From: Heliocidaris tuberculata | Lineage: Eukaryota > Echinodermata > Echinoidea > Camarodonta > Echinometridae | Length of the DNA stretch: 64,000 bases | Direction of reading: 5' to 3' | NCBI GenBank assembly: GCA_025618425.1 | Contig: CM046832.1 | Span: 71,324,187 to 71,388,186, forward strand | Shown: positions 37,151 through 49,709 of the stretch, piece by piece | Position numbering within the stretch: position 1 is the first letter of the stretch | Layout of the letters: each line of letters starts with the position of its first letter | The notes under the pieces: model-generated | Told to the model about the DNA's origin: nothing | The model's database searches: none | The model's input: only the letters and a program-made list of their open reading frames with translations | Translations under genes and position numbers: made by a program

Positions 37151-40100
37151 GATGATGATGATGATGATAATAATCATAATAATAAATATGGATTTATACA
37201 GCGCATCATAAACTATGCAGTCTCTCTATGCGCTTTACAATGTAAATACTGACAAAAGACAATTTCGAGGTTCAATTACATACGTGTAAGGTGCCAAAGT
37301 GCTTGCATAAGATTGTAAATGGTATAGCACTAAAATAATTATGATACATGTATATGCAGGGGGAGAGAGGCAACGTGGATGGTGGTAAAGAGAGCGAGAG
37401 TTCACTTAAAATCTCATCTTTAGACAGAGCATTTTATCTGCTGTTGTTTCGCTCAATCCAGGTGTAGTAAATAATGTCGATACCGGTTTGGAAGACTGGA
37501 ACCCGTCATACTGACCATGCTGAATGACCAAAGCAAAGCCATAGTTGTATTGGAGCGTTAGCTCCATATTTATAAGAAGCCATTATTAGGCCTATTACAT
37601 GCATCCTTTTTATGGTTATTATAATTAGTTAGATAGTGATGCGTTTCCCCTTCTCGCACGTAGGAGAACCAAATGGAACTTACTCCCAGAATTCCTGGAC
37701 GGCTGTGGTCTTGTGGAACTCATCACAGGTGTAATTGGTACCAGCTACCATCTCCTCAGTCACAACCAGACTGTCATTTGAGAAAACCGTCTCGTTTACA
37801 CAGGTAAAATTAGACTGGAAGTATAAAAAGTTAGAACTTTCAAAGTGCTGGTACGATTACCACAAGATTACCACAAATTAAATATAGTAATATACGTTAG
37901 TGGTTAGGATGTATACATCAAAAGAATAATGAAGACGGTATATCATTATCTTATAAATGATGGATTCAGAAAGATGGACGAGGTTCAAAGGTTCATATTA
38001 TATTTCATGATAATGACGTATCCAAAATATACTTTGTATTTTTGTCACGGCTGCTGATGGTTCTATTGCAAACCATAACTCGAAAATGGTGGGAATTCTC
38101 GGTTCATTCATATTGTGATTTCTGTTTAATCTATAAACTTCTTTTCTTATGTCAGGGCAGTGTCAGGCATCAGTGGTTCTATCTATGAAAGGTTTTTTTT
38201 TTTTTCTTTCTTTTTCTTTTCTTTTGTATTGCATCCACTTGTGACAGGTACACAGAAATAAAATTTGTGAACCGCATTGTTACCCTTATTATAAGTCCCT
38301 AGGAATATCTTCAATGAAGGCTGTGGAATTTGAATGGGTGGTTTGCTTTAATTTCTTGACTGGGTTGTTGAAGTGAATACAAGTTAGCCAAATTAATTCC
38401 AACAAGCCCCCCCCCCCCCCCAAAAAAAAAAGTTCTACAGATTTTCAGATTTTTAGATAGGCCTATTAAAATTTTCCGACCGAGGTTTAGAAATATTGGG
38501 GTCATATCATACACCCCCTCATCCCCCCCCCCCCCCCCCACATCAAGTAATGCCCTAGAAAAGATGACTGAATTAACATAACAGAAACTATGGTAACTAG
38601 AATAAAATGTATTCATACTTCATATTCTACGCAGAACTCTGTATTCCAACTGTGACCACAGTGTGACCATGGCAATTCGCTGGTGAACGAGCTGACGAGG
38701 TAGTAGAGCGCCCATGCAAGGATTACGATATAGTAGGTATTGCACCACAAAGAAATCACACAAGCAGCAATGCCGATTCCTGTTATTATATATTTAAAAA
38801 CAAATGTTTTAAAAAAGACAGCTGAATTGAATTGAGGATTTTATTCCATTCTTTAGACACGTAACCGTTACTGGTTACAAAGTACAATATACACATAGTA
38901 AAACTTTTAAGTCAAACGGCATGTGTTGTGCCCCACAATAATTGGCTTTCAAAGATAAATACATGTATTATGGCTAGAGCTCCTGTGTCTGAGAAGCGCC
39001 CTTGTCTTGCAAAATTCAGATAGAACAAAAAACGAAACAAATATCATTTTTTATCATTAGGAATAAGTTCTAAGACACATCTAAATGGTTTAGATGTTTC
39101 ATAGAACTAATTCTTAATGATTTAAACTATCCTGATGGAGTTATTCAGTGGTATTGATCTTTACTATAGCAAAACATACTGATGCAAATTCGACTGAAAA
39201 ATATTGAAAATGAGGGTTTTATTTTGGCCACTTCATTTCTAAGCCTCGAAATGTCATCTTTCACGTCAAATATCCCGAACTGTAATAAGTTCGCAGACAT
39301 TGGGAAGACATTTATTTTTGCATGGTCTGTCTCTTCTTGTGAAAATGAAATTGTTCTTTCTCAAATTTTGGTGAGATTTATAGCTTACTTACCATTTAGA
39401 ACACCAGGAGGTTGTTTCATAAAGCTGTTCGTAAAGTTACGCATGACTTTACGAATGACTTAAATGGAATGCTCAATCATTTTTAACTTCATCAAATGAA
39501 GCAGAGGTAAACTGACACTCTTATTATAAGAAACATTTTTGAAGCAAAGTATGTTTGCCATAATTTAATTGAGGTTATTGGAAATACAGTCCTACTTTGT
39601 TAAAACATCAGAAAAAACTTTGGGCATCATATCTGGCACTACATATTCAAGTCGTTCGTAAAGTCGTGCGTAGCTTTACGAACAGCTTTATGAAACACCC
39701 CCTGGAGTAATCTAACCGGAAATTTTTTCAAAAAAGAGGGAGTTAATTCCAATTGTTCATGGAAAACCCGAAAATATGTCTCTTTACCAAATTACTTCAC
39801 GATCAATTATGTAAGAGGATCAATGATAGCTTAAAAAGCTTAAAAAGCTATCTAAAACGATTAGTATTATAATATATATAACCCAATAATTCAGGAGTGA
39901 AAATCAACGAGTGATAGACATCAACATGTTTGGTAGAAAAGGTGGGGTATTCGAGCCCCCTCAGATTCCCTTCATGCAGGCCCTCTGGATTAGGTTTCTC
40001 CCTCTCCCTATCAATTTCTGGATACGCCACTGCGCTCTTGAGTGTTAGTCAACGCGCCAAGGGAAAGTGAAAAAGAAAATATCGAAAAGAAGAAACAAAA

Positions 40101-43100
40101 TCGAAGGGTGAAGTTCCTTTGACTCGATTTCTGTCATCTCGGAAAACTACGAGGAGTCAACTAGACAAAGTAGAGGAAAGTGTGCCAATAACAATACGAC
40201 TCGCTTTTGACTATGGACCGGAGGTTGACATTTTGCAGAAGCAAACTGCCCCCAGTGTCCTTCAGGGCCCTCTTGCATAAAAAGTTGCGATTAAACGCAA
40301 CTCAAAAAATTAAACGCAAGTCCAAAATACGCGATCCTGATTGGTTGAAAATCAAGTTGCGTTTAATTTTTTGAGTTGCGTTTAATTGCAACTTTTTGTG
40401 CAAGAGGGCCCAAACTATTCACGCACTTGGTAATGGTAAAAAACACAGTTCATACCTCAGTGCCTAGCGTTGGCTTTATGCATGACATATCCCGTCTATT
40501 GCACTGATCTTGTTAGGATGTGCACGTTACTTCAAATCAAATAAAGTGTGTTGATAAAGCAATTAAAGCTACAAATTACACATGCTACTATTTGTCTAGG
40601 CAGATATCTGAGCATATTGTAGTCCAAACTATTGTGTATTAAACCTAGAAGTGAAGCCTCTTCAGCTTTTAATTTCCTTATAGGCTAGGAGCCTGTCCCG
40701 AAATAGTCACCCCATTTTACATATGAGATTTGACCCCTTAAAGTTGCTAAGCCCATCCATGTCATTCACAAAAAGCTTGTCAACTCAAACGAAGCCGCCG
40801 GGTTTGGCCCCCAGAGCCCCCAGAAGGGGCCCCAAAGTCGGGTCGATTTCAACCCATCTAATATATGCGCCAAACTTTGCCAGAAGGAAGGTGTATGACT
40901 ATACATTACCAAAACACCAAAACTGACAAAATTTTCCACCGGGATGAGTTTTCAGACCGCCCCTAAAAGTTGGGGCAATTTTTTCCCTTAAGGCCCATGG
41001 ACCAAATTTTATCAGAAGGAAGAGTTATGGGTGTACATTACAAAAATATAAAAACTTACAAAAATTTCCATCGGGAAGGGGATGTAACATGCCCCTGAAA
41101 AAAACACCAAAATGCCCCTAAACCAAGCTTTGTCCATGGTTTGCTTGCTATTAATATAAAGGACTGCTATTCATTTAGTCACGCGTTATGGATAGCGGTC
41201 CTTATATGAAGAGCGGTCATTATGACTAGTAGTCCTTATGACTAGCGAGGTTACCCCGTGCCGCTAAGCCGATTCATGACCGACCGGGACCGATGAAGAG
41301 TGATGTTAATATTTTCTCTCTCTCTCTCTCTCACTCTTTTGTTTATTGTCGGTCAGATGGTGGTCTCGTCGGTGCGGCCGGGGGGGGGGGGGGGGGTATG
41401 CAGAGTAATGACAATGACACTTGTCTTACATGTATCTTTTAAAATTTATGTTACAATGTAAATGTGTATGATTGTTTATTTTCTGTAAAACAAATGTAAC
41501 TCATACTCTGTATATTGTGTTTTCTGACCAATAAAACGTTTCAAGATATTAAAAAAAATAAAAATACTGTAGTCCATTCTTAATCTTGCGTGTAATTTTC
41601 AGTGTATAGCAGCCATGTTTAGGCCATCGTTTTGAAAACCATTTTCCGAAATAAATTCATTCATGTTCTTTTCTTTTTTCTCTCTCCTTTCCATGCGCTT
41701 AGAAACATGGTATTAAGCGCTTTATAAATGTTTTATATTATTATAATTAGTATTATATTATTATTATCATTAGATAATACAGAAAAACTACGTTACATTC
41801 TACGTCCATTGTGACGTATATAAAGTAAAGTTGTTCCCTGGCACCCTGCAGGGGTGTGTTGTCATTCGCCCCATAAGAAGCCATTTGGTGAAAACATGAC
41901 ACTCTTTGTCCTTTATTTATTTATTTATATCCAATATTTAGACAGGGTGACTATTATCACCAATAATGGTGGTCTTCCATGAGGCTCTGATAACACTAAT
42001 AAGTAACAATAGTCAACAAATCACGAAAATAAACACACCAAAAATAAATAAGAACATACATAAATATATATACAAAGTATTTGATATCCTCGTAATTGTT
42101 TTTTACGAAAATGTCGTTGCAAATGTCTAGTATCTTAATATATCATATTATAGACGCAATTATTTTCTAAAATCCGTAGAAAAATATCCATGTATAATTT
42201 TATAGTCATTTTGAAAAGGCATTAAACAGTTTTGAAAGTATATACACAAAATATAAAGACTATTTTAGCTCAGTATAGAAACACACTTGGTATACCAAAA
42301 TTGATTGATTAAGTGATTTTGATTTATTGAAACGGTTATAGTTGAACCACAAACTGAATCATAAATGCAATTAAAACATAGTAGGAAAACTACAGGAATT
42401 TTCTAATTCATCAAATGAGAGAATCAAGGATAAAAGGCAGTCGCTGTAGACATGGAATTAAAAATAACAACAACAAACAAACCAAGTCTATTAGTCACTT
42501 ATTAAGAAGTATTAATATGCACATGTTATTAAATGAAAATTATCTTTTAAAAAATATATGTAATTATACATGCATATTGTAAGTATCTACAGCAGAGCAA
42601 CTTAGATATCAAAATATACAACATCATAATGTACATGTAGGAGGAATTAGGATATGTACGAAAGAAAACAAGAGAATGAGAAAGAGAGAGGGAGAGAGAG
42701 AAAAAAAATGTCATACATCTCTCAGGATTCATGACTAATTACATACAGACGATCATGGAAGCTCCGTAGACATAATTATAGTAGGTTACCATACCTTGAA
42801 AAAGTGGGCATATTTTCCATGCTTTGATGCCTCCCAGGGAAGTGTACTGTCCTAGTGCAGTCTCGAGGAAAAAGAGCGGAATGCCTCCAAAAAGGGCACA
42901 AATGAAGTATGGAATCAGGAAAGCACCTAAAACACAAAGATTACAGTTACCAAAACATTAGAAATTACTCAAAACATTAAAAACAGACGGAAAAGTTATG
43001 GCGGAAATGGGATAGCTAGTAGGTCTTCCCATATGATATCCCTTACAAGCATAACAAGGGAAGTGTTTTCGCACATGTATTTGTCAAGTCCAGTGCACTT

Positions 43101-46100
43101 TCCCCCATACATGCCATACCTAACCGACTACATCACCGATTCTAGTATACCTGACGATTGTATTAAGTAACTAACGCTTCTTTAGTTTGGATCAGACGAT
43201 ATATCAAGGAAAATTACACGTTCAGTTTTCAATAACTTATTCCAAAATACTCGGTAACGTATCGACACAAAATGACCAAATACATTGCACTTGCCCAATT
43301 ATATAAACCAATGTTGTAGTCTAGTCGGAAAGGGGGGTTCCCGTGCACCATCGAGATACATATTTTTAACCAACTGTTTTATAATGCCTGAAGTGTCTAG
43401 TCAATGAATTTTGATGTTCCAATTGCCAAATTGTGTCCCATGGGGTTCAAAATCAGCCATTTTGGAAGCCATCTTGAATTTTTGATGAAATTCCATAATT
43501 AGCATACCTTTCGAATTAGACATCATGCATGAATAAATAAAACAACTTTTTTGAGTATCAATAGGATGAGGAATCGATTCAGAGAGTTATTTTTGTGATT
43601 TGAGTAACAAAACAAAACATCAAAAAGTGTGAAAAAAGTGATAAAATTTGCACAAAAAAATTTGCATCCTAACGTCATCTTGTTCTTTAACTAGTAAAAT
43701 CAATGATAACCTGCAAATTTTTACAAAAATATGTTAAGATATAATCATGATTTTCATGCATAAATTTACACATATACCTTAAAAGTGTACCAGTATGGTC
43801 AGCTTAATGACACCTCTCAGCATGCTCAGATGAGGAAATACATGCGTTTTTCATGCACAATCGACGCCCATTCACATTGCAGTAGATTAGGGTAATCGTA
43901 ATGTTTGCGTGTTAGAGAAGGCACGTTTCGAACCCTCTCCCAACATGCCCAATATATTGGTAAGATTCATGCATGTTCAAACCATAGACGTATGGTTCAA
44001 ACATACATTTATGCTTTAAAATTAATATGATATGTGTCAATAATGCTGTACGTAACGGAATGGTTTAAGAACAACAAAATTTCGTTGTTTAAGACAGAAA
44101 TATGCCTTCTTGCGACCGAACACACCTTGATATTAGTCATTAGAGGTAGACAGTTGGGTCCCAGAATTTACACTGGAAGAACAGATTTACCAGCGAACAT
44201 TAATGATTATCTTTAATGTCATTTTGGAATGCGTTGAAAGGATAATTACATGATTCATAAACGTATCACTTTGTAAAGATACTCAGGAACAAAATATACC
44301 CGAATGGCAAGACTGTTTTTAGATGAAAGTTACACAAAGTTAAGCCTATGATACATGATCCAGATTTTCGTTACAAGTAAAATCACCTCCTTGCCAGAAT
44401 ATGAGGTTACAGTTGCCCGACGCCATTATAGGTAATTTCACATTCTTGGGTGATGCAGTCTTTTACCCCGCCCCCTCCCCGCCTCATACGCCTATGAAGA
44501 TATATAATTCCGTTTAATTTTCTAATCTATATAAATTGTTTTCTGAATGTTGCTTAGAACATGCCGGTAATGATGATCTGCCTATGTTTCTTTCCCCATT
44601 ATTTTCTTTGATAGTGATGATTATTTTTTGTGAAGACGGTGGGTCATAGTACTTGCATACTGTGATTACTCGTACTAAGAGTATTATGCGTAAGTTTGTT
44701 GACATCATCCTTTTTGAGCAGTATCTTCATCTCTCCTCTCTATCTCTTTCTCCCCCCCCCCCCCCCCCTCTCTCTCTCTTTCTTGTTTCTTGCACACTTC
44801 CTCCCCTTTCCTTTCTCAATTCTCCCTCTATTTCTCACTCCCTGTCTCTGTTCTTTCTCTTCTTCCCTCTCTCTCTCTTCCTTTCTCCATCTACCCTCTC
44901 TTTCCCGCACTCTTCTTTTATGTTCCTAGCTATCCTCCCTTCTTCTATTTATCTTCCAAGTCTCTCCATGTCCACCTTCTTCCTTCGTATTGTGTTCTTT
45001 CTGTTCATGCACCATCTCTCTCTCATTTCTGTTTCTGTCTGAAGTCCATCCCCAATTTCACCTTATATGTTTCTCCTTGTCCATCTCTCTCCCCCTCTCT
45101 GTTTCTGTTATCCTCTTTCTCTGTCTATATTTTGTTCTCTCCTTCCCCTCAGCTCTCTCTCTTTCTCTTTCTGTACTTCTCTCTTAACCATGCCCGTCTG
45201 TACCTTCGACGATGTCTCTCTTTGCCCTCCTTCTTCTCCCCCTCTCACTTTCTCCACTGTCATGACTGTCCTTCTCTGTCTACATGGCTCTTCTGTCTCC
45301 TCTCCCACTTCTTTCTGTCTGTCTTTCTATTCCCCTTCCCTTATTTTCTCCCTGTCTCTCTCCGTCTGCCCAACATCTTTCCCCTCCTTCTCTTAAATCG
45401 CTGCTCTTACCCCCACTCCCCTCCCATCCATTTCCTTGTCCCATTTCCCCTTTCTCCCCACCTTGTTTGTATGTCTGTCTACCCCCCCCCCCCCGCATGC
45501 CTCTCTCTTTCTCTTTCTCCATCCCCACCTCTTATTTCCTCCCTGTCATGCCCGTGTCTCTCAATCTCTCCCTCACTCTATTTCTAAGGTCATCTCAATA
45601 ATCTGTTCTGTCTCCGTTTTCACTCCCTATCCCCCTCCTCTCCCTCTTCATCCCCTCTCTGTCCATCACTAATTTGATCCTCCCCCTCCCCTGTGCTCTC
45701 TCTCTCCCTCTCCCTCTCTCATCATACCACCCACTCCCTTGTACCATCTCCCTCTTCCCTACCCGTCTCTCTGCTTGTCTGTCTGTTTCTCGCTCTGACT
45801 CTGTCTTTTGCTCTCAATCATTCCCCCGTCTCTCCTTTCTTCCCTGTCTTGCCTTGCCTTGTCTTCTCTTCTGTTCTCTCTCCTCTTCCTCTACTTTCTC
45901 TCCCCAACCTTCTCAGTCACCATCTTCCTCTCATGTCCTTTATCCCTCTTTTCTCCCTGTCTCCCCTGCCCCTGCATCCTCTCTCCGTCTTTCTCCTCCC
46001 CCTCTCTCTATATGACTCTCCCCCCCCCCCCCCTCTCTCTCTAAACCTCTCCTCTCGTTTTCTCCCTTTCTCTAGCTCTCTACGTCTCTGCATCTTCTTT

Positions 46101-48821
46101 CCCTTTGTCATGTCTCTAACCTGACATTAATTTTGAGATCATCTCCATTACTCCAAAACTGTATTAACGCTATTAACTGATTTCATCAAATCATTCCCAG
46201 TAAAAAAAAAATTCAATGTCATAATATAAAATTGAAAGATTTTTATCATCAAACCCCATGGAACACTCATCAATTACTAAAATGTGTGGGGAAAACTGCT
46301 GTCAATATCAAGTATTGTGGGATAAGATCTTTAAAATGAAAATACATTATCATCTTGATAAATTGTTGACTCTCTCTATTCTAAAAAAAATACTGCATAA
46401 TGTATATATTTCTAAAACAAAATATAAGGAAAAAGCACTTTTCCAACTATAAACATGTCATTAATTTCATGTTTGAGAAGCTCATGACATGAGAAACAGA
46501 TAGACGAACCGCCAAGACAAGCACAGCAGCGTTACCCTAATCCACTGCAATATGTATCTATGTTCGATTTGCTCTCAAATGATTAATTTTATTGTCTTTG
46601 AGTATAAACCATCAAGCACTACAAAGTATTCAATGTGCACTATAAAAATCATTTAAATTTCATGCATTTATGCCCATAACTCAACGTATAACTCTTACCG
46701 CGCAAGCTGGTAAAAGCGTCTCAACTGCATGTGCCGCTTCTAACACACAGAAGTCTATGGGGTTTCGCACATAATAGCCAATGGGCGTCGATTGTGCACG
46801 AAAAACGCATGTATTTCCTAATCTGAGAGGTGTCATTATTGCTGACCATACTGGTACATTTTAAAGGTATATGTGTAAATTTATGCATGAAAATCTTGAT
46901 TATATCTCTCTCAACATATTTTAGTTACAAATTTGCAGGTTATCATTGATTTTACTAGTTGAAAAACAAGATGACGTTAGGATGCAAGATTTTTTGTGCA
47001 AATTTTATCATTTTTTCACACTTTTTGATGTTTTGTTTTGTTACTCAAATCACAAAAATAACTCTCTGAATCGATTCCTCATCCTATTGATACTCAAAAA
47101 AGTTGTTTTATTTATTCATGCATGATGTCTAATTCAAAAGATATGCTAATTATGGAATTTCAAATTCAAGATGGCTTCCAAAATGGCTGATTTTGAACCC
47201 CATGGGACACGATTTGGCAATGGGAACATCAAAATTCATTAACTAGACACTTCAGGCATTATAAAAAAAGTTGGTTAAAAAAATGTATCTCGATTGTGCA
47301 CGGGAACCCCTCTTTCCGACTAGACTATTGTGTTGTGTACGAGTATCAGTGAGGTGTTTCACACACCAAACCTCAATTCACCAAATGTGACCAATTTGTT
47401 GATGAAAAGCGATCACACGATTGAAAACAAATTTTTTCGGTTAGAAATACTCCCCATTAATTAAAAGAGAACTCCTACACTATCATAAATTGTTTTAATA
47501 CAGCAGTACGATTAGAGAAACGGAACTACACATGGATGAATAATGAGGGAATGCTGTCACAACCTAAAGACTACATTGTCAATTTGTCTCCAGGCCAAGA
47601 GACAGTGGTCTTTATGTCATTATGATTAAAATGTAATTAGCTTTCTTATGAGTTGTCTCATAATAAATTTATCAAAATGTTTTTCCTAATTTTTGCGTCT
47701 TTTTTTTTAAAACAAGTTTTCTGAGCAGGAGTTGGCCTTTAAGTTTTAAAGGGATTCATCTCAATATCATGAAGAGATAAGAAGACATGATTGGGTCGTA
47801 AAAGGTCGTGGAATACAATGAAACATGCACTTAACATCAATAGTTCATTCACCATTCACTTTGGGTTCAACAAGATCAATTATTTCAGTTTATATTTTCT
47901 TTGAATGGAAATATAGTCATATTAAACTGCCTGTATGGACACCGTGACAACTTTTTTTGAGAGTACGTCAAATTCACAATATGCGTTATACTTTCTTCAA
48001 AGTGATGTTATGTAGTATGGTTACACTCGATGGGTGTAAATATAAATTGTGCGACAGAGCATGGGAACTTGCGCCAACATTTAAGCGAGAAAAAATGATC
48101 AACAACTTTAGGGGTACCGCACAACAAATAAAGATTTCTATTCAGGATTTTGTGAGTCCTGGATGATAGAAAAGCCATCATTATGATCAAGGACTTGTAT
48201 CGTGTTCATTCAACAACCAAGCCTTTCAAGTTATTCGAATTCAATGGTTTGTCGAAATGAAAGCCGAAAATTTTTCAGCTTGCTATGAAAAAGCTTCAAA
48301 GATATTGTTACGTGTCTTGAGCTGTGTATTCATAGCAATATTTTTTTTTCCTTAACGATTGCTGATAATAGGATGTTGAATACTGAAGGAATATTTACCC
48401 CAGGCTAGCATATTTCAATGTGCCTTTAAAGTTTCATCTGTTAATCCAGAAGAGACGAACCCTGACGAGATTCTCACCGATATACAGTGCGTTCCCCCCC
48501 CCCCCCCCCCCCAAGTTAACAAATACCAATTCTTGTCAAGTCTGGATTTTGTTCCCTTTCACAAAATTGGCTTTTGCTTACTCAAGCGTAGAATATTGGT
48601 TGATATTTTGGTGTCATTTGATAGAAGAGACCCTAAGCTATCCACAGGTATGAAAATTTCCCTAGAATAGTTTGAAATATTTATTTGGGTAGACTTTTTC
48701 CAACCGTTAACTTTTTTCTGTAGTGCTTGTAACTGCATGTTCCATAAAATGATTACACCCAGTGAGGTAAGTGCAAGTTTGAAGAAACTTTGAAAATACC
48801 GAGTGTCCCCCCCCCCCAAAA

Positions 48822-48852
<31 letters not shown>

Positions 48853-48863
48853 CAAAACAAAAC

Positions 48864-48894
<31 letters not shown>

Positions 48895-49619
48895 CAAAAC
48901 AAAAACAAAACAAAACATCAATCTACAGACACTGCGTCTCCTCTCAGCAGCCCTGGAGTGCCAGCGGGATGGGACAGAATCGCATCCTCCTTGGAAGGTT
49001 GCCTCACTCAGCTCTCTCGTGTGGCCATAGGACAAAGTGTCGCTAGTAACCAGCTGGCAGCATCTAGCCATCTGCCAAAGATCGACGTGCCTATTTTTAG
49101 TGGCGATCCTCTGCAGTATACTCTATGGAAGAACTCCTTTGATTGTATGGTGGATGCCAAACCTATAGATGACAGGTACAAATTAAACTTCCTGAACGCT
49201 TATGTCAGTGGAAAGGCTAAGGAGATAGTTGAGCACCACCTCTTGATAGGAGCAGAGGATGGATACCAAGAGGCTCGTAGGCAGCTTGAGGAAAGATTTG
49301 GAGACCCAAGTAAGATAAGTGTGTCTTATTCAAAGAAGCTATCTTCATGGCCGAAGATTGCTAGTCGCGATGCCAGTGGTCTCAGGGACTTTGCAGATTT
49401 TCTCCAGAAAATTGTAGCCGCAAAGAGGAAGGTAAACAACCTTAGAACTTGGAACTTAGAAGTTGGGATGATGAATAAAAGTTATTTCACATAAGCCAAC
49501 ACCGGTTCTACGAATATATTTCTATTGGAGTGTATTTGAGTTTGAAACTCCGACCTGTTTGCCGAGTGGCGCAGGGCGGCAGCCACAATAACTTTGAAAA
49601 TACCGAGTGTCCCCCCCAA

Positions 49620-49650
<31 letters not shown>

Positions 49651-49678
49651 CAAAACAAAAACAAAACAAAACAAAAAC

Positions 49679-49709
<31 letters not shown>

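Larger units (their letters stand above)
38780..42794 (-). other. Transporter intron 2 with two MITEs
   Basis: 4.0 kb. Foldback MITEs at 39404-39705 and 40265-40411. A diverged repeat of the type AAACTTTGCCAGAAGGAAGG, twice, lies at 40700-41100. A CT microsatellite is at 41318-41338, a G run at 41379-41396, and a TATAGCGC-element relative (inverted) at 41690-41780. Confidence 0.8.

Noticed and set aside
36716..37177. 153-residue minus-strand open frame with poly-Ile start
   Set aside because: Only the middle is real (transporter exon 5); the Ile-rich start is the (AAT)n microsatellite in the intron and the end is beyond the splice donor.
44790..45587. 265-residue open frame rich in Ser, Leu, Pro
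   Set aside because: It runs through the CT-rich tract; several frames are open at once and composition is purely that of the repeat.
48559..49071. 170-residue minus-strand frame with Phe/Cys-rich middle
   Set aside because: It is antisense to the gag fragment and the Phe-Cys-Phe part is the (AAAAC)n tract.
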